A DNA stretch of 64,000 bases from Pyricularia pennisetigena (lineage: Eukaryota; Ascomycota; Sordariomycetes; Magnaporthales; Pyriculariaceae). Positions within the stretch are counted from its first letter, which is position 1, and every line of letters begins with the position of its first letter. Both the position numbers and the translations under genes were made by a program. The notes beneath the pieces were generated by a model. That model saw only the letters and a program-made list of their open reading frames with translations. It was not told the DNA's origin and did no database searches. The stretch spans positions 2,268,408 through 2,332,407 of the forward strand of contig NC_043744.1 of NCBI RefSeq assembly GCF_004337985.1, in the 5' to 3' direction. Below, piece by piece: positions 47,081-57,091 of the stretch.

Positions 47081-48722
47081 CTACCGACGACCAATGATAG
47101 TCTCCTTTAGACTGGAGGTGCCGTCGTGGAACATGGCAAATGTCACGAGCACAAGGATGAGCAGGATCACACCAAGAATCAGGGCGCGCCGAACGGCAGG
47201 AGACAAGCGCGCGTCTTCGACACCCGAGGAGCTGAACATTGCGCGTGTCCAGTCGGCAGCAGCGACGGAACGGGACTTTATGACATCCCAACCGAGGCTG
47301 TAGTAGGTCAGAGCGGCCAGAGCGATCGAGTAGCCGACAAACTGTATGAAGGTGACCTTCTCGGCGTAGAAAAGAACGGCAACCACGATGAGGAGGATGT
47401 TCTTGAGGATACCAGACAGTGTGAGGACGAGGGATGACGTCTTGCCGATCTGATGATTTTGGATGCGTTGTCGTTAGCGGCCTAGAAAGGGCTTAGTTTT
47501 ACCATTCAGGGGAATAGAATCCAACACACCAGCATGACGCTCGCAACATTGAGCATGAAGGCCACAAGGGCGTTGAGCACGAGCATGACGATACCCACGT
47601 TGATGAGGTCCTCAATTTGGAAGGTCTTGGCTTCAACGACGAGAGCGACGAAGATGTTGGTAACGGCGCAGACGGGGGCGTAGTAGTAGAGAGAGACCAG
47701 AGGGTCCATCTTCTTCTGTTCCGAGTCGCCAGCCAGCATGACCTCGATCATGGTCAACCTCAGGGCCTCGAATACGATGCCGCCAAGCTGATAGATGACG
47801 CCCAACCAGCTGAAAGAGATCTCGCCCAAGCTGGCAATCATAACGCCAAAGACGATGACGCTGACGTTGGCGAAAGTTTTGGCCGAAGGCTCCTTGAGGC
47901 GCCATGCCCAGGAGCAGAGAAGGACGGCAACAGGGGCGGCAGCCTTGAGCATCTGAATGAAAGACACGGACAGGTACATGTAGACCATGTTTGAGCAAAC
48001 GAGGGATCCCGAGTAGAGCAGGCCAATGGGGACGACGGAGCGTAAATAAATGCGACCAGACATTTTGACCTCCTTACGCCCATCAAGCATGGTCGTGGTG
48101 CGAGCCAGGACTTGTGTCGCCACGGTGGAGAAAATCATGTGCCAGCATGTTAGGATGACGGCTGGTAGTGGTGAGAGTCAATAAGTTAGCTAGCTTCCAG
48201 TGAGGGGGTGGGATAGCTGAAGGGAACGTTTTTGCTCCGAGGGCATGAAGTAACGTGAGCTCCCAATCATAATAGAGTGATAAATACTGAAACATACGGT
48301 ATTCTGCAAGAGAAGGTCGTTAGTAAGTGTTCGTAAACAATACATAGAGGGTTGTGTGAGATAGATTTGACGTCAAGACGGTATGAAACTTGACAGCAAG
48401 TGACGGGAGGATGTTTTAGTCAAGAGGGAGAGAATGATAAAAAAAAAAAAAAAAAAAAAAAACATACTGAATGGTGTCTCCTTGTTATCCAAGATCCACT
48501 TATTGAACAAGATGGTGCTGTTGGAGAAAAAGATCCAGCTCCTAAAGAAAGTACAGGCGACGACAGAGATAGGCCCGTTGATTAGCAAATAAACGTTTGA
48601 GGCGTTTGGTTTGTTTTTGGTTTCTTTCCAACATGGGGATAGTGGCAGAAAGAGGCGTACGCGATGTAAAGCGCGGGATGGAGCCCACCCCCAGTGGCTT
48701 TTTCCATAACCGGCGCCGACAT
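47081..48722 (-). CDS. Triose-phosphate-translocator (TPT/DUF250) family carrier
   Basis: Membrane transporter of the drug/metabolite superfamily; fungal members sit in the Golgi or ER and move nucleotide sugars or unknown substrates. Five exons: 48722-48661, 48541-48468, 48303-48298 (6 nt), 48161-47530 and 47449-47081, giving 380 aa. The join reads GLHPALYIASWIFFSNSTIL, then FNKWILDNKETPFKYPVILT and CWHMIFSTVATQVLA. The 6-nt exon contributes the KYP junction expected in the family. Ten hydrophobic spans are visible; further signatures are SGSLVCSNMVYMYLSVSFIQ, LKAAAPVAVLL and LTLSGILKNILLI. Acidic/Ser loops and a basic end (ETIIGRR) close the protein. Intron 2 has a T24 run just after its GTATGT donor. 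Substrate is not predictable. Confidence 0.88.
48298..48303 (-). other. 6-nt microexon of the TPT-family gene
   Basis: Six bases (AATACC on the minus strand) are flanked by CTTGCAG on the 5' side and GTATGT on the 3' side. They complete a Lys codon and supply Tyr plus the first base of Pro, restoring the KYP that family members show before the VILT.CWH motif. Confidence 0.75.
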
Positions 48723-50197
48723 ATTGATGAATTGTTGTCGGTATTTTTTCTTCTTTTTTTTTCGGATCTCGCCAAGCTGAAAGATGCGTCTCCTAGGAAG
48801 TCGAACTCTTATCCAGTTCTTTGTTCTGAGTGGGATTGATCAAAGAACCCCCAAGTAAGAGTGAGACGAAGGAGAAGGTGCCGCGAAGGAAGGGCCTGGA
48901 AACTGAAGCCAAAGCTTGTTTGGGCTTTGCACAGTAGCAAGTCTCCCCGACTCCTCCGGGCAGGTAGGTACCCAAGGCAGGTAGGTACCTAGGTAATCCG
49001 GGTAAGTAACCGATTAAGTTGTGCGTTATGTTTCAATCCGAACTTAGGGGCCCGGGCCGAGCGAGCTAGTGAAAGCCGGACGGTATGTTGTTAGGATTGT
49101 CGTAAAGAACGAGGATAGGGAGAAGGTCGCGACCAGCAAAGATACTGTTCAAGCTGTAAAGTAAATATTGATAAGTTCCAGATGAACAGGGGGGGGAAAA
49201 AGAAAGGAACGCTTTCGCTGCGATGAAGACGAGACGGTGGGGGGAACAGGCTATTCTAATATGGGAAATGGAGTAAGCGACTTCTTACTTGGGTGAGCAA
49301 AGCTGAAATGAGGAAACACAAAGGGATAAAAAAAAATGTCTAATTTGTGCATTGGAGAGAAGAATGAGAGACACTTGCTCCGCAGTCAGATTGACAAGCG
49401 CGCATCATACGGGATGACACGCGAAAAGGATCAGCCGCACCTGCTGCCCGCTGCGGAAAAGAAAATGTAGCGCGAAGGGGCGTGGCAGGTGGTGGGTGAG
49501 GAATGAAGGGAGGAAAGCCTAAAATGGGATGGAGTTGAGCAAGGGCAAGGCAGGCATCTCCAGGCTTAGGCTTGCTGACTGCTTTCCCAGCAAAAAGGCC
49601 GAAAAGACCCTTTTCCGTAAATTCATAGACGGAGTCTTGGCGCCCAAGTTGTTTGCCCAATCTGACGGCAGGGGTGGTAGAGCACTTAATTAGAATTACG
49701 GCCCTATCCTAGGTAGGTAGCAGTCAGTACCGTCATTAGGAGAGAGGAATCAAAATGGAATTTGGAAATGCTAAAATAAGCTTTTGAGTCCAAACGCGCG
49801 ACGAGTCGGGTGTCAGTGTCATCTTGTTTGTTTTTTTGGCTGCCCGAGTCGGCCTGGAATGGGACACAATATCGCTGTACTCTTTCCAAAGCCTTGTAAG
49901 GGAGTGAACGAGCTGTAGAACCATGCAACTCAGCCCTTTGGAAGATGGGTATGACGGCAAACAAGCCGTCGCGTTTTTTTTTTTTTTTGCTCTTTTCTTT
50001 TCTGTTTCTTTTTCATTTTATCCTTTATCTTAAACAGCCCAGTCTGGTCCCTTCCCACATTGCTAGGCACCTGTTTGCGCTATCACCATTGGTCTCCACA
50101 AGGCCCCAGGACCCACATAACCTGCCAGACCCCGGCCTGCCGAGAATTCTTGGACCTAACATAACTCGTGCTGTGTGCAACCTGCGTGATCCCTGTT

Positions 50198-50229
<32 letters not shown>

Positions 50230-51640
50230 CGTTCTTCCCTTTCCGACTCCGCCTCGCAAAATTGCTGGGGTAATTCAGGCACACGCTAGACAAGGTAATC
50301 AAAGTTATGGCTACCTTGCGAAGTCTCGCCAATGAGACCATGCACTCGGGTCCGTCGCTGACACAGTGAAACCCGTTTAGAGATTTGATCTCACTTTTCT
50401 CACAGCCTGGCCAAGGAGACAGGGGGTGGGGCAGGAATCGGCTAGATACTGTTGTTGTCGATTACAAAGGTACGGATGAATGATCCGTGGAGTCAAATTG
50501 CCAAGAGTGGGTGGAGAAGAAGAAAAAGAAGATCAAAGTTCGAGCCCGCCGCTAAAATAAAAACCCGTCCGGCCGAATAAAACAAAGGCCCCAACGGTGC
50601 CGACTGTAAGTTGAGTGCTAACCCAGCCCGCCAAGCCCCACATCATAAAATTATACCACTGTATGTATGTATCATGTTGTGCTTTTTTTGTCGGTCAACG
50701 GTGTTGATCAGCCAATATGCAAACTCTAATTTTGTACATGGTAGAAAACCGCTTCACGTCTCTTGGGTAGACTGGAAGATTTCGTGTACCTATCGATTGT
50801 ACGTACAGCAAGTATCTAAATTGCACTCGGTACTAATTAGAATAGCAGTAGAGTCTAGTATACTCATCCAACCCCGGCGCGACTAATACTGGGTGCACAA
50901 TCGACTTGCAATAACTATGGCCCCTCTTTCTGTCTGCTCGTCGAAGGGTTCAAAGAAGTGCTGTGCTATCTTTCTTTTAGGCGTTTAAACCCGACGCCCA
51001 TCCAAGGGAATCGCCCTATGTTATACATGCCTTGACACGACTCTCTAAGAGACAGAACATGCCTCATAACATCATGGGCAGGTCCCAAAGGCTTGCAATC
51101 AAGTAAGCTATTTTGGCACGAGGTAAAATTGGTACTTTGCCGGCGGACAAGGAAGAAGGCTCAAGAGGGAAGATATTTAAAAGCAGTATGCACGTAAAAC
51201 TCTGCCTTGTGTTTCTCTGTCAAAATCATGCAGTGCGGCCGAAACGTGCACGGTAGCTAGGAAACTTTCCACGGCACTGAAGATGTTATAACTCTGCTGT
51301 ATTATAGACATGATTCAGTATGAGGTCTGTATGCATGAGCCAGCCATCGAGGCTAGAAAAAGGTTACTTCGTCAGTGTCTCCCAAATCCAAACAAAGCCA
51401 TGTTTGTGCAGCTTTGCAGAAAGAAACTTTCCGCGGCCTCCGTCAATCCCAATGCTTGCATAAAAGGCACATCCCTGCACACCTGGTTATCCTTTCAGCA
51501 AACGCCATAATAAAACAAAACACGACCGCCAAAAAAAGCACAACCCCCCGAATAACGCCTGGAGCTATGCAACCTTGAAACGACGCAAACACAAAGTCTT
51601 GTATCCAGATGTTCCCAAATGCAAATCAGTCATCAAGAAG
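48723..51640. other. 2.9-kb intergenic region, no gene seen
   Basis: Lies between the translocator gene start and the Ubp1-like gene 3' end, both on the minus strand. It has a TAGGTACC-rich cluster at 48961-49005, T15 near 49974-49988 and T30 at 50200-50229. Short open frames have no family resemblance. Confidence 0.5.
50200..50229. repeat. 30-nt poly(T) tract
   Basis: An uninterrupted run of 30 T in the intergenic region. No associated element is seen. Confidence 0.9.
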
Positions 51641-53839
51641 TCAGTCTGCCCTGTAACTGACGCTCTCGTTGACTTCTCCGTCGTCATTCAAAGGCTCGGG
51701 GGCGCTGGTTGCCGTCCCGGATGCGGCGTCGGCGTCGGCGTCGGCATCAGCATCCGAGGTAAGCACAGGAATGGGGTCGACGCAGTCATAAAAGAGCATA
51801 AAGACGCCCCCTTGCGCCATGACAACCTCTTCAGAAACGCGGGCGACGTTTTGGTCGCTCAGTCTCCACCATCCGGCGTCATCTTCTCCTCGGTCATCGT
51901 CGGGGGTGCCGTTCTGTGCGACATCTGCGTTACCTGTTAAGGTCTCTAGGTTCGAGAGGCTCGACTGGTCGTTCGCCTGGGCTGGTGCTGCCTTCCTGTC
52001 ACTGCATGTGTCGTCAATGCCCTCCCCATCCGGGGACAGGTTTGGAGGCGCGCTGGCATCACGTTTCCCACTATCCGGGTCTCGTCTAGGTCGCGGATGT
52101 TTCCGGTAGCAGATGTAGTGGCCATTCTCATGTCGGCCTTGATGGGTGACGACGGCCCTGAGCTCATATATAGGCCCGACGATCCTCGATGGTTGTCCAT
52201 CACCGGCAACCATCGACTTCTTTGGGTCAAGTAGCCAACGTTCAAAATCGCCGTCTCCTTCCGATGATGAGCTGGTTCCGGGCTCATTCTGGCAAGACTT
52301 TTCTTGCGAAGATACTTTCAAATCTTGCTTGACATCCGCAGCACTACCTTCTGCGCTACCCAGACACCAAGGCCCAAGGTCCAAAATGGCAGGGAAGCGA
52401 ACCGGCGAAAAGTTCTTGTACTGTTGGCCCGTCCTCTCGTCAAACACAGACCGATTCATGTGTATGGCCAAGCTCTGAGGGGCGCGCGCTATGACAAGCT
52501 GCTTCGTCTTCATGGAATTGACCTTTTGTGAAATTTTGCACCGCTCAGAAATGGTCTTTTCGTCAAAGTCGTCCTCCTCCAGTGCCTCATTGATGGCTGC
52601 GATGCGAGCGTAGGCTTCGGGGATGTCGCCCGGCTCTTTTCCGCCGGCACGGCTCCTCTCGATCAGCGTATTAATAAGCCTCTGCGCCTTGAGCAGCGTG
52701 CACTTGCCACACTCGACGCCCGGTATCGATTCGATGCTCGTATAAGCATCGAGCCTCTCGTACAGGTCGTGATTCTGATTACCCATGCCCAGGCTGAGGG
52801 TGATGCTGTTGAATGGTATCATGGACAAGCCCTCAGACCAGCCGCACGATACACATGCCACACGCTGCGCCTGAAGTCCCAGGAGTGGGTTCCGCGGTGC
52901 GAGGGTCTCGCTGCCTGCAACGCTGATCTTGGAGGCCGAGGACAGGCTGTGGTAGCCGCTGTCTTCACTATGCAAACTGGCGGCAGACCCATCATCAGAA
53001 GGGGCTTTGCCTGGCGAGGGAGAAGGCTCGAGGCTTTCCAGTCCAGGTGTTTTCTGCATAGATTGCGCAGCCTTGGTGATTTCCTCGTCGACCTCGTCAA
53101 GTAGCTTGTGATAGTATTCCGACGCGTCTTGCTGCGTCCATGTACTCATGTTTTTGAGGACGGCAGGCGTCCAGAGTGTACGGCCGTTGTTGTCCGCATC
53201 GTTCAGCTGGGCGATCAGATCGCGCAGAGTAGCCGCAGGGCCCTTTTCCGGGCTGTCTCGAGAATCGGAGCCTCTAGAGTTTGTGGGAATGTTCAAGTAT
53301 GCGGGCAACGGTTTCAGGGCCGCCAGCCCCTGAAGGATGCTGTTCTGATAGCAAGAGTTGCTAATATTGCCTAGGCCAGCGGGCTGGGCAACCTGAGTTT
53401 TCTTCAAGGGCCCTCCTCCAATTCCTCCACCACCAAAGCCAGGCATGCGCCGCCCAACCTGGGATACAGATGCTAACAAGCCAGTCGCTCCTGAATCCAC
53501 GCCTAATATCCTCCGCAGTGCCTCGCTCTTGGCTGCATGGCTAGATGGTTGCGCCGCGGGAGATAACATCTCTGGTCGAGGGAACAGCGGGGGGTTGATC
53601 CAGCCGTCGACTGCAAAGATCAGACGCGCCGGCGTGACGGTAACCAGGCCGTTCCAAAGTATTCGAGCAAACGATGGCAGGCTGATCGAAGCGGTATAGA
53701 GTATGGACACGAGCAGGATGGCCAACGACAGAATGATGCTAGGTTCGTGAAGACGATCGAGGACTCGCGACGGGTCGTAGACGCCGGGGCCGGCTCTTGG
53801 GTCTTGTTGTCTTGAGACCCAGCGCTCCTGGGAATTCAT
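51641..53839 (-). CDS. Membrane-anchored ubiquitin-specific protease, Ubp1/USP30-like
   Basis: Cysteine protease that removes ubiquitin. Single exon, 732 aa from ATG 53839; the frame is open a little further upstream but without an ATG. One N-terminal membrane span at about residues 33-54 (SIILSLAILLVSILYTASIS) suggests an ER- or mitochondrial-surface anchor as in Ubp1 and USP30. The Cys box reads GLGNISNSCYQNSILQGLAA with the nucleophile at Cys163. The His box is THQGRHENGHYICYRK near residue 570. The Asp/Asn-type third element is GWWRLSDQNV, followed by VFMLFYD. CVSCGWSEG and VECGKCTLL supply a zinc-knuckle pair of CxxC motifs. An Asp-Ala run (DADADADADA) sits near the C-terminus. The Cys box differs from the canonical GNTC. 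Confidence 0.9.
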   Translation of the reverse strand: MNSQERWVSRQQDPRAGPGVYDPSRVLDRLHEPSIILSLAILLVSILYTASISLPSFARILWNGLVTVTPARLIFAVDGWINPPLFPRPEMLSPAAQPSSHAAKSEALRRILGVDSGATGLLASVSQVGRRMPGFGGGGIGGGPLKKTQVAQPAGLGNISNSCYQNSILQGLAALKPLPAYLNIPTNSRGSDSRDSPEKGPAATLRDLIAQLNDADNNGRTLWTPAVLKNMSTWTQQDASEYYHKLLDEVDEEITKAAQSMQKTPGLESLEPSPSPGKAPSDDGSAASLHSEDSGYHSLSSASKISVAGSETLAPRNPLLGLQAQRVACVSCGWSEGLSMIPFNSITLSLGMGNQNHDLYERLDAYTSIESIPGVECGKCTLLKAQRLINTLIERSRAGGKEPGDIPEAYARIAAINEALEEDDFDEKTISERCKISQKVNSMKTKQLVIARAPQSLAIHMNRSVFDERTGQQYKNFSPVRFPAILDLGPWCLGSAEGSAADVKQDLKVSSQEKSCQNEPGTSSSSEGDGDFERWLLDPKKSMVAGDGQPSRIVGPIYELRAVVTHQGRHENGHYICYRKHPRPRRDPDSGKRDASAPPNLSPDGEGIDDTCSDRKAAPAQANDQSSLSNLETLTGNADVAQNGTPDDDRGEDDAGWWRLSDQNVARVSEEVVMAQGGVFMLFYDCVDPIPVLTSDADADADADAASGTATSAPEPLNDDGEVNESVSYRAD

Positions 53840-54738
53840 GTTGGAGTGGACGGGGATGAAGGTTTCGGAGAGTGGTAGAAAACTCGGGATCTTTGGCAAA
53901 GTTGTCTATGATGGCGCAGGCTAGCGGGGTGAGTTTTCTTTTCTTCTTCGTTTTATTTTTATTTATCTTTTGCCCTTTTTTTCGGAGGTGGTTACTCCTG
54001 TATGTTCTCTGATTATTCAATCAAAGAGAGTAAGAGTACGGAAAACCAAGTAAGTTCCATGACCTCGATACAGATCAATCAAGCTTGCCGTTGCGTTTGA
54101 CGAACAAGATTGTGTAGTTGGATGTTTCCTCTGTGCGGAGTTACAGACAACAGAATTCATTACGACTTAACAGCGCCGTACCCTTGAAGCAAGCCACACC
54201 CCTGCAAATACGAGCAGTAGTGACATGCAGGCGTGCCAAGCGCATGGGTTTGTCACTATCTAAAATCGTCTGGTGTGTACAGTTTTTTGACAGTGCATAA
54301 ACGTTATTGTGGATGGAGAGTGAACATAGCCGCCTAATGACGCTTGAAATGTTGATCCAATCTACATCTGATCGCTGTCTACTCATAAAAAAAAGATAAA
54401 AAAAAGAGAGCGTGAGTGCCCTAGTTCTATCTTTGAAGCCATACAGTATCTGACATGTGGCATAAGTATAGGGTAGGTAGGTCGGTGTCTGTGCATGCAG
54501 TATGTACACTAAACTCCGCATTCCTCGATTACCCTCGCCCCTGCACCACACCCATGTCTGGAAAATTCCGATAAGATAATAAAAAGAAAATTGGCGGGCG
54601 CGAACCCCACCAAGCGGTGGCAGCAGGCTTTGATTCTGCGCATCGCCGTCAACCAAGGCGCAAAGTAAACAAAGAACAAAAAGTAACAACAGAAAAAGAA
54701 GAACTTGAAACAAAAGAGGAGCAATAAAATAATAGAAA
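53840..54738. other. Divergent intergenic region, no gene seen
   Basis: 899 nt between the Ubp1-like gene (-) and ALB1 (+), presumably two promoters. T-rich tracts lie near 53935-53985. Minus-strand open frames over 54141-54931 overlap the ALB1 start and are judged spurious. Confidence 0.55.
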
Positions 54739-55400
54739 ATGGCCAAGAAAGGTAAGTCCCGTATCCCAATTCTCCATTCCTCCACAGAGTGCCGGCTCTG
54801 TCAAGACTAACTTGGGCCGGCTTGTTTTTTTTTTCTTTTCTTTTTTTTCTTTTTAAAACAGCACCGTCGAAACACTCCCGAGCGGCGCGTAGGGAGACCT
54901 CGCCGAGCATCAACACGGACAAGTCGCTCAAGGAGGTGCGGCTGCCTGAGCAGTCAATAAACCAGCGACCGGCCGTGTTGGCCGCGCACCATCACGCCGG
55001 CGTCTCCAAGAAGCAGAAGCACCGCAAGAGCCAAATGACGTCCAAAATGCGCCGGCGGCAGGAGAAGAGTATGGATCGCGCCGAGGCCGTCATGGACCGG
55101 ACGGCAAGGAAGACGGAGAAGAGTGTCGGTCAGGCGAAGACGGTCGAGGGCCGGAGGAAGGCCTGGGACGACATCAACGCCCAGGCTCTCGGGGCGGTGG
55201 CCAACGGAGAGAAGAAGTCCAAGAAGCAGCTCGAGGCCGAGGCGGAGCAGGCAGAGGTCGACAAGTTTTTTGCCAAGGACGACGATGATGCTGCTATGGG
55301 CAACGCCCCCGTCGATGGGGTTGTGTCGAGATTCGATGCTATTTCTGAAAGTACGCAACCAGCAACAACAGCAACAGGCGATGATGACGAAATGTTGTAA
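54739..55400 (+). CDS. ALB1: Ribosome biogenesis protein Alb1
   Basis: Shuttling factor that in yeast binds Arx1 on the pre-60S subunit during export. Two exons, 54739-54751 (13 nt) and 54862-55400, give 183 aa. The intron is 110 nt, with a GTAAGT donor and a long pyrimidine tract before AAAACAG. The spliced start reads MAKKAPSKHSRAARRETSPS, which is the family signature. It is followed by RPAVLAAHHHAGVSKKQKHR and then KMRRRQEKSMDRAEAVMDRT, with the basic region acting as a nuclear signal. Downstream an acidic C-terminus (KDDDDAA, GDDDEML) is typical. The first exon encodes only four complete residues, and without it the gene would appear to start within the intron. Confidence 0.87.
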
Positions 55401-55575
55401 TTTGTTCCCGATTTTCTTCTACTTTTTTTTGGTTGGGATATTGTGGGTTGGAGCTTCGGGCGGTGATTTACACCAAAAGGCATACATGACGGCGTTAACG
55501 GTTGGCTTTACTGGGTACGGATCTGCGACATATCGACATTACATTCATAAGTAATGAAAGAATCATGACCATGCT
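55401..55575. other. Short convergent spacer, ALB1 / MTQ1
   Basis: 175 nt between two facing stop codons. Overlapping 3' UTRs are likely. Confidence 0.6.
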
Positions 55576-56803
55576 TCAGCTATGCCCTTGTCGATCGCCT
55601 CCACCATGATACTGGATCAGCACGCCTCTACCATGGCCACTCCCCTTGACGGCCACGGTCACCCCATTAATGCTGACACTAGCCGATCCATCGTCATCAT
55701 GACCAGGCATAACATCAGGCAGGTCACGCCAGATCTCAGCCTGGACTTGATCCTTTAAAGCCATAGCAGTGACCCTTTTGGCCTGTTCCAAGTCGCCCAC
55801 CTCAAAGAACACCACCCGAGGTCGCAGATGCTCTCGACACATGTCCAGGACTCGCGCATAGAAGACGTCCTCGGGCCTGACCGCGTCATACAAGCCGCCG
55901 AGGTCCCGCTGCTCGGGGACGTTGGCGTTCCTCGGTTCAAAGTTCCTCACGGATCGGGTCGTGTCACGCGCAAAGCCAGCCTCGGATATGTACGGCGGGT
56001 TGCAAGTAACCACATCCCAGCTGCCGTCCTCCGCCAGGCTGCTTGTCGTGTGAGCGTCATCGGCGGCGAAGACGTCTAGCTTTTGGAACCGTGGTTCGCA
56101 GTTTCGCAGGAGTTCCCTGTTGTGGGCTGCGTTATCTCGGGCCAGGCGAAGAGCCTTGGAGGAGATGTCGACGCCACGGACCTCGCCCACCAGCCCATGT
56201 CTAGCCAGGCGCGACCCCAGCAGGAGAGGTATGCATCCAGTGCCAGTGCAGATATCGAGGATTCGAAGCCCGCCGCGATTGATAATATCATGAAAAAATC
56301 CCAAGGCAAGCAATCTCCCTGAACGGATTTGATTGACCAGATGGATTGTATAGGCCTCAGTCTCTGGTCTGGATGCAGCGTTAGGTGGCGCACAGACACA
56401 AAAGTAGTAGGAATACCAACAGAGTGATATAATAATAATAATAATAATAACAATAAAAAGAAACCAAAGAAACCACGCTGCAAGCCCCGATTTGTGCGTA
56501 CCTAGGAATCAACACGCCAGGCCTGCATAGTATTTCCAAGTCCCCAAAGGGTTGCGTGCCCAGCAAATACTGTAAAGGCTCACCGAGGCCTCGGCGCATG
56601 CAGATTTGCCTGGCTATAATGTCACGAAGTTGTCGATCATGATATCGACCGTTTTCTGGCGCAGGTAAAGATTGGACATGTTCGCGGATCCACCGCAGCT
56701 CATTCAGCGCCGATGGAATGTCTCTGCATACCGGGAGAAGCCTCGCCAAATCTGGGGATATTCGACATGCTTTCCATAGCAGTGATGGACGGAGCCGTGG
56801 CAT
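55576..56803 (-). CDS. HemK/PrmC-type protein N5-glutamine methyltransferase, mitochondrial (Mtq1-like)
   Basis: Methylates the GGQ glutamine of a peptide release factor, using SAM. Two exons, 56803-56502 and 56368-55576, with a 133-nt intron (GTACGC donor; a minus-strand TTA repeat lies inside), give 364 aa. The exon join recreates IPRPETEAYT, the family substrate loop. The PrmC N-terminal helical domain covers about residues 1-95 (GEPLQYLLGTQPFGDLEI). SAM motif I is DICTGTGCIPLLL at about 139-151, and the catalytic NPPY is at 224-227 (VTCNPPYISEAG). A mitochondrial, not cytosolic, role is inferred: full-length PrmC layout is Mtq1-like, whereas Mtq2 is short. ALB1 ends 175 nt away on the other strand. 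Confidence 0.88.
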
Positions 56804-57091
56804 GAGCGCGCCCAGGGACTGTACCCCGGATGCTGATTGCTTTGAATTGATTATTGGTTAATTAGTTGACATGCATTGTTGAGTGATGAGCTATATTTTA
56901 TTTTCAGCTTTGACCCTGTACACAAATTCGATTAGCACCGTGTGGTAACTTGATATCGACACAGTACAAAAAACAGGGTGTTGCGAGCGGTTGCAAGAGT
57001 TGGGTTGCATCAGAACATTAAATCACAAAACTCGGTAGCGGTGTACTGGTGCAAAAGATATCAAATTCATTCATTCATTATATATACATTT
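56804..57091. other. Short intergenic spacer
   Basis: 288 nt between the Mtq1-like gene 5' end and the FDH stop, both on the minus strand. It must hold the FDH 3' UTR and the Mtq1 promoter. Nothing else is seen. Confidence 0.6.

Noticed and set aside
50500..50570. tRNA-like T-loop (GTTCGAGCC) at about 50537
   Set aside because: No matching acceptor, D or anticodon arms can be drawn around it.
54141..54931. Minus-strand frames of 214 and 140 codons over the ALB1 5' region
   Set aside because: Stop-poor pyrimidine-rich DNA; they cover the ALB1 start and intron and have no homologue I recognise.
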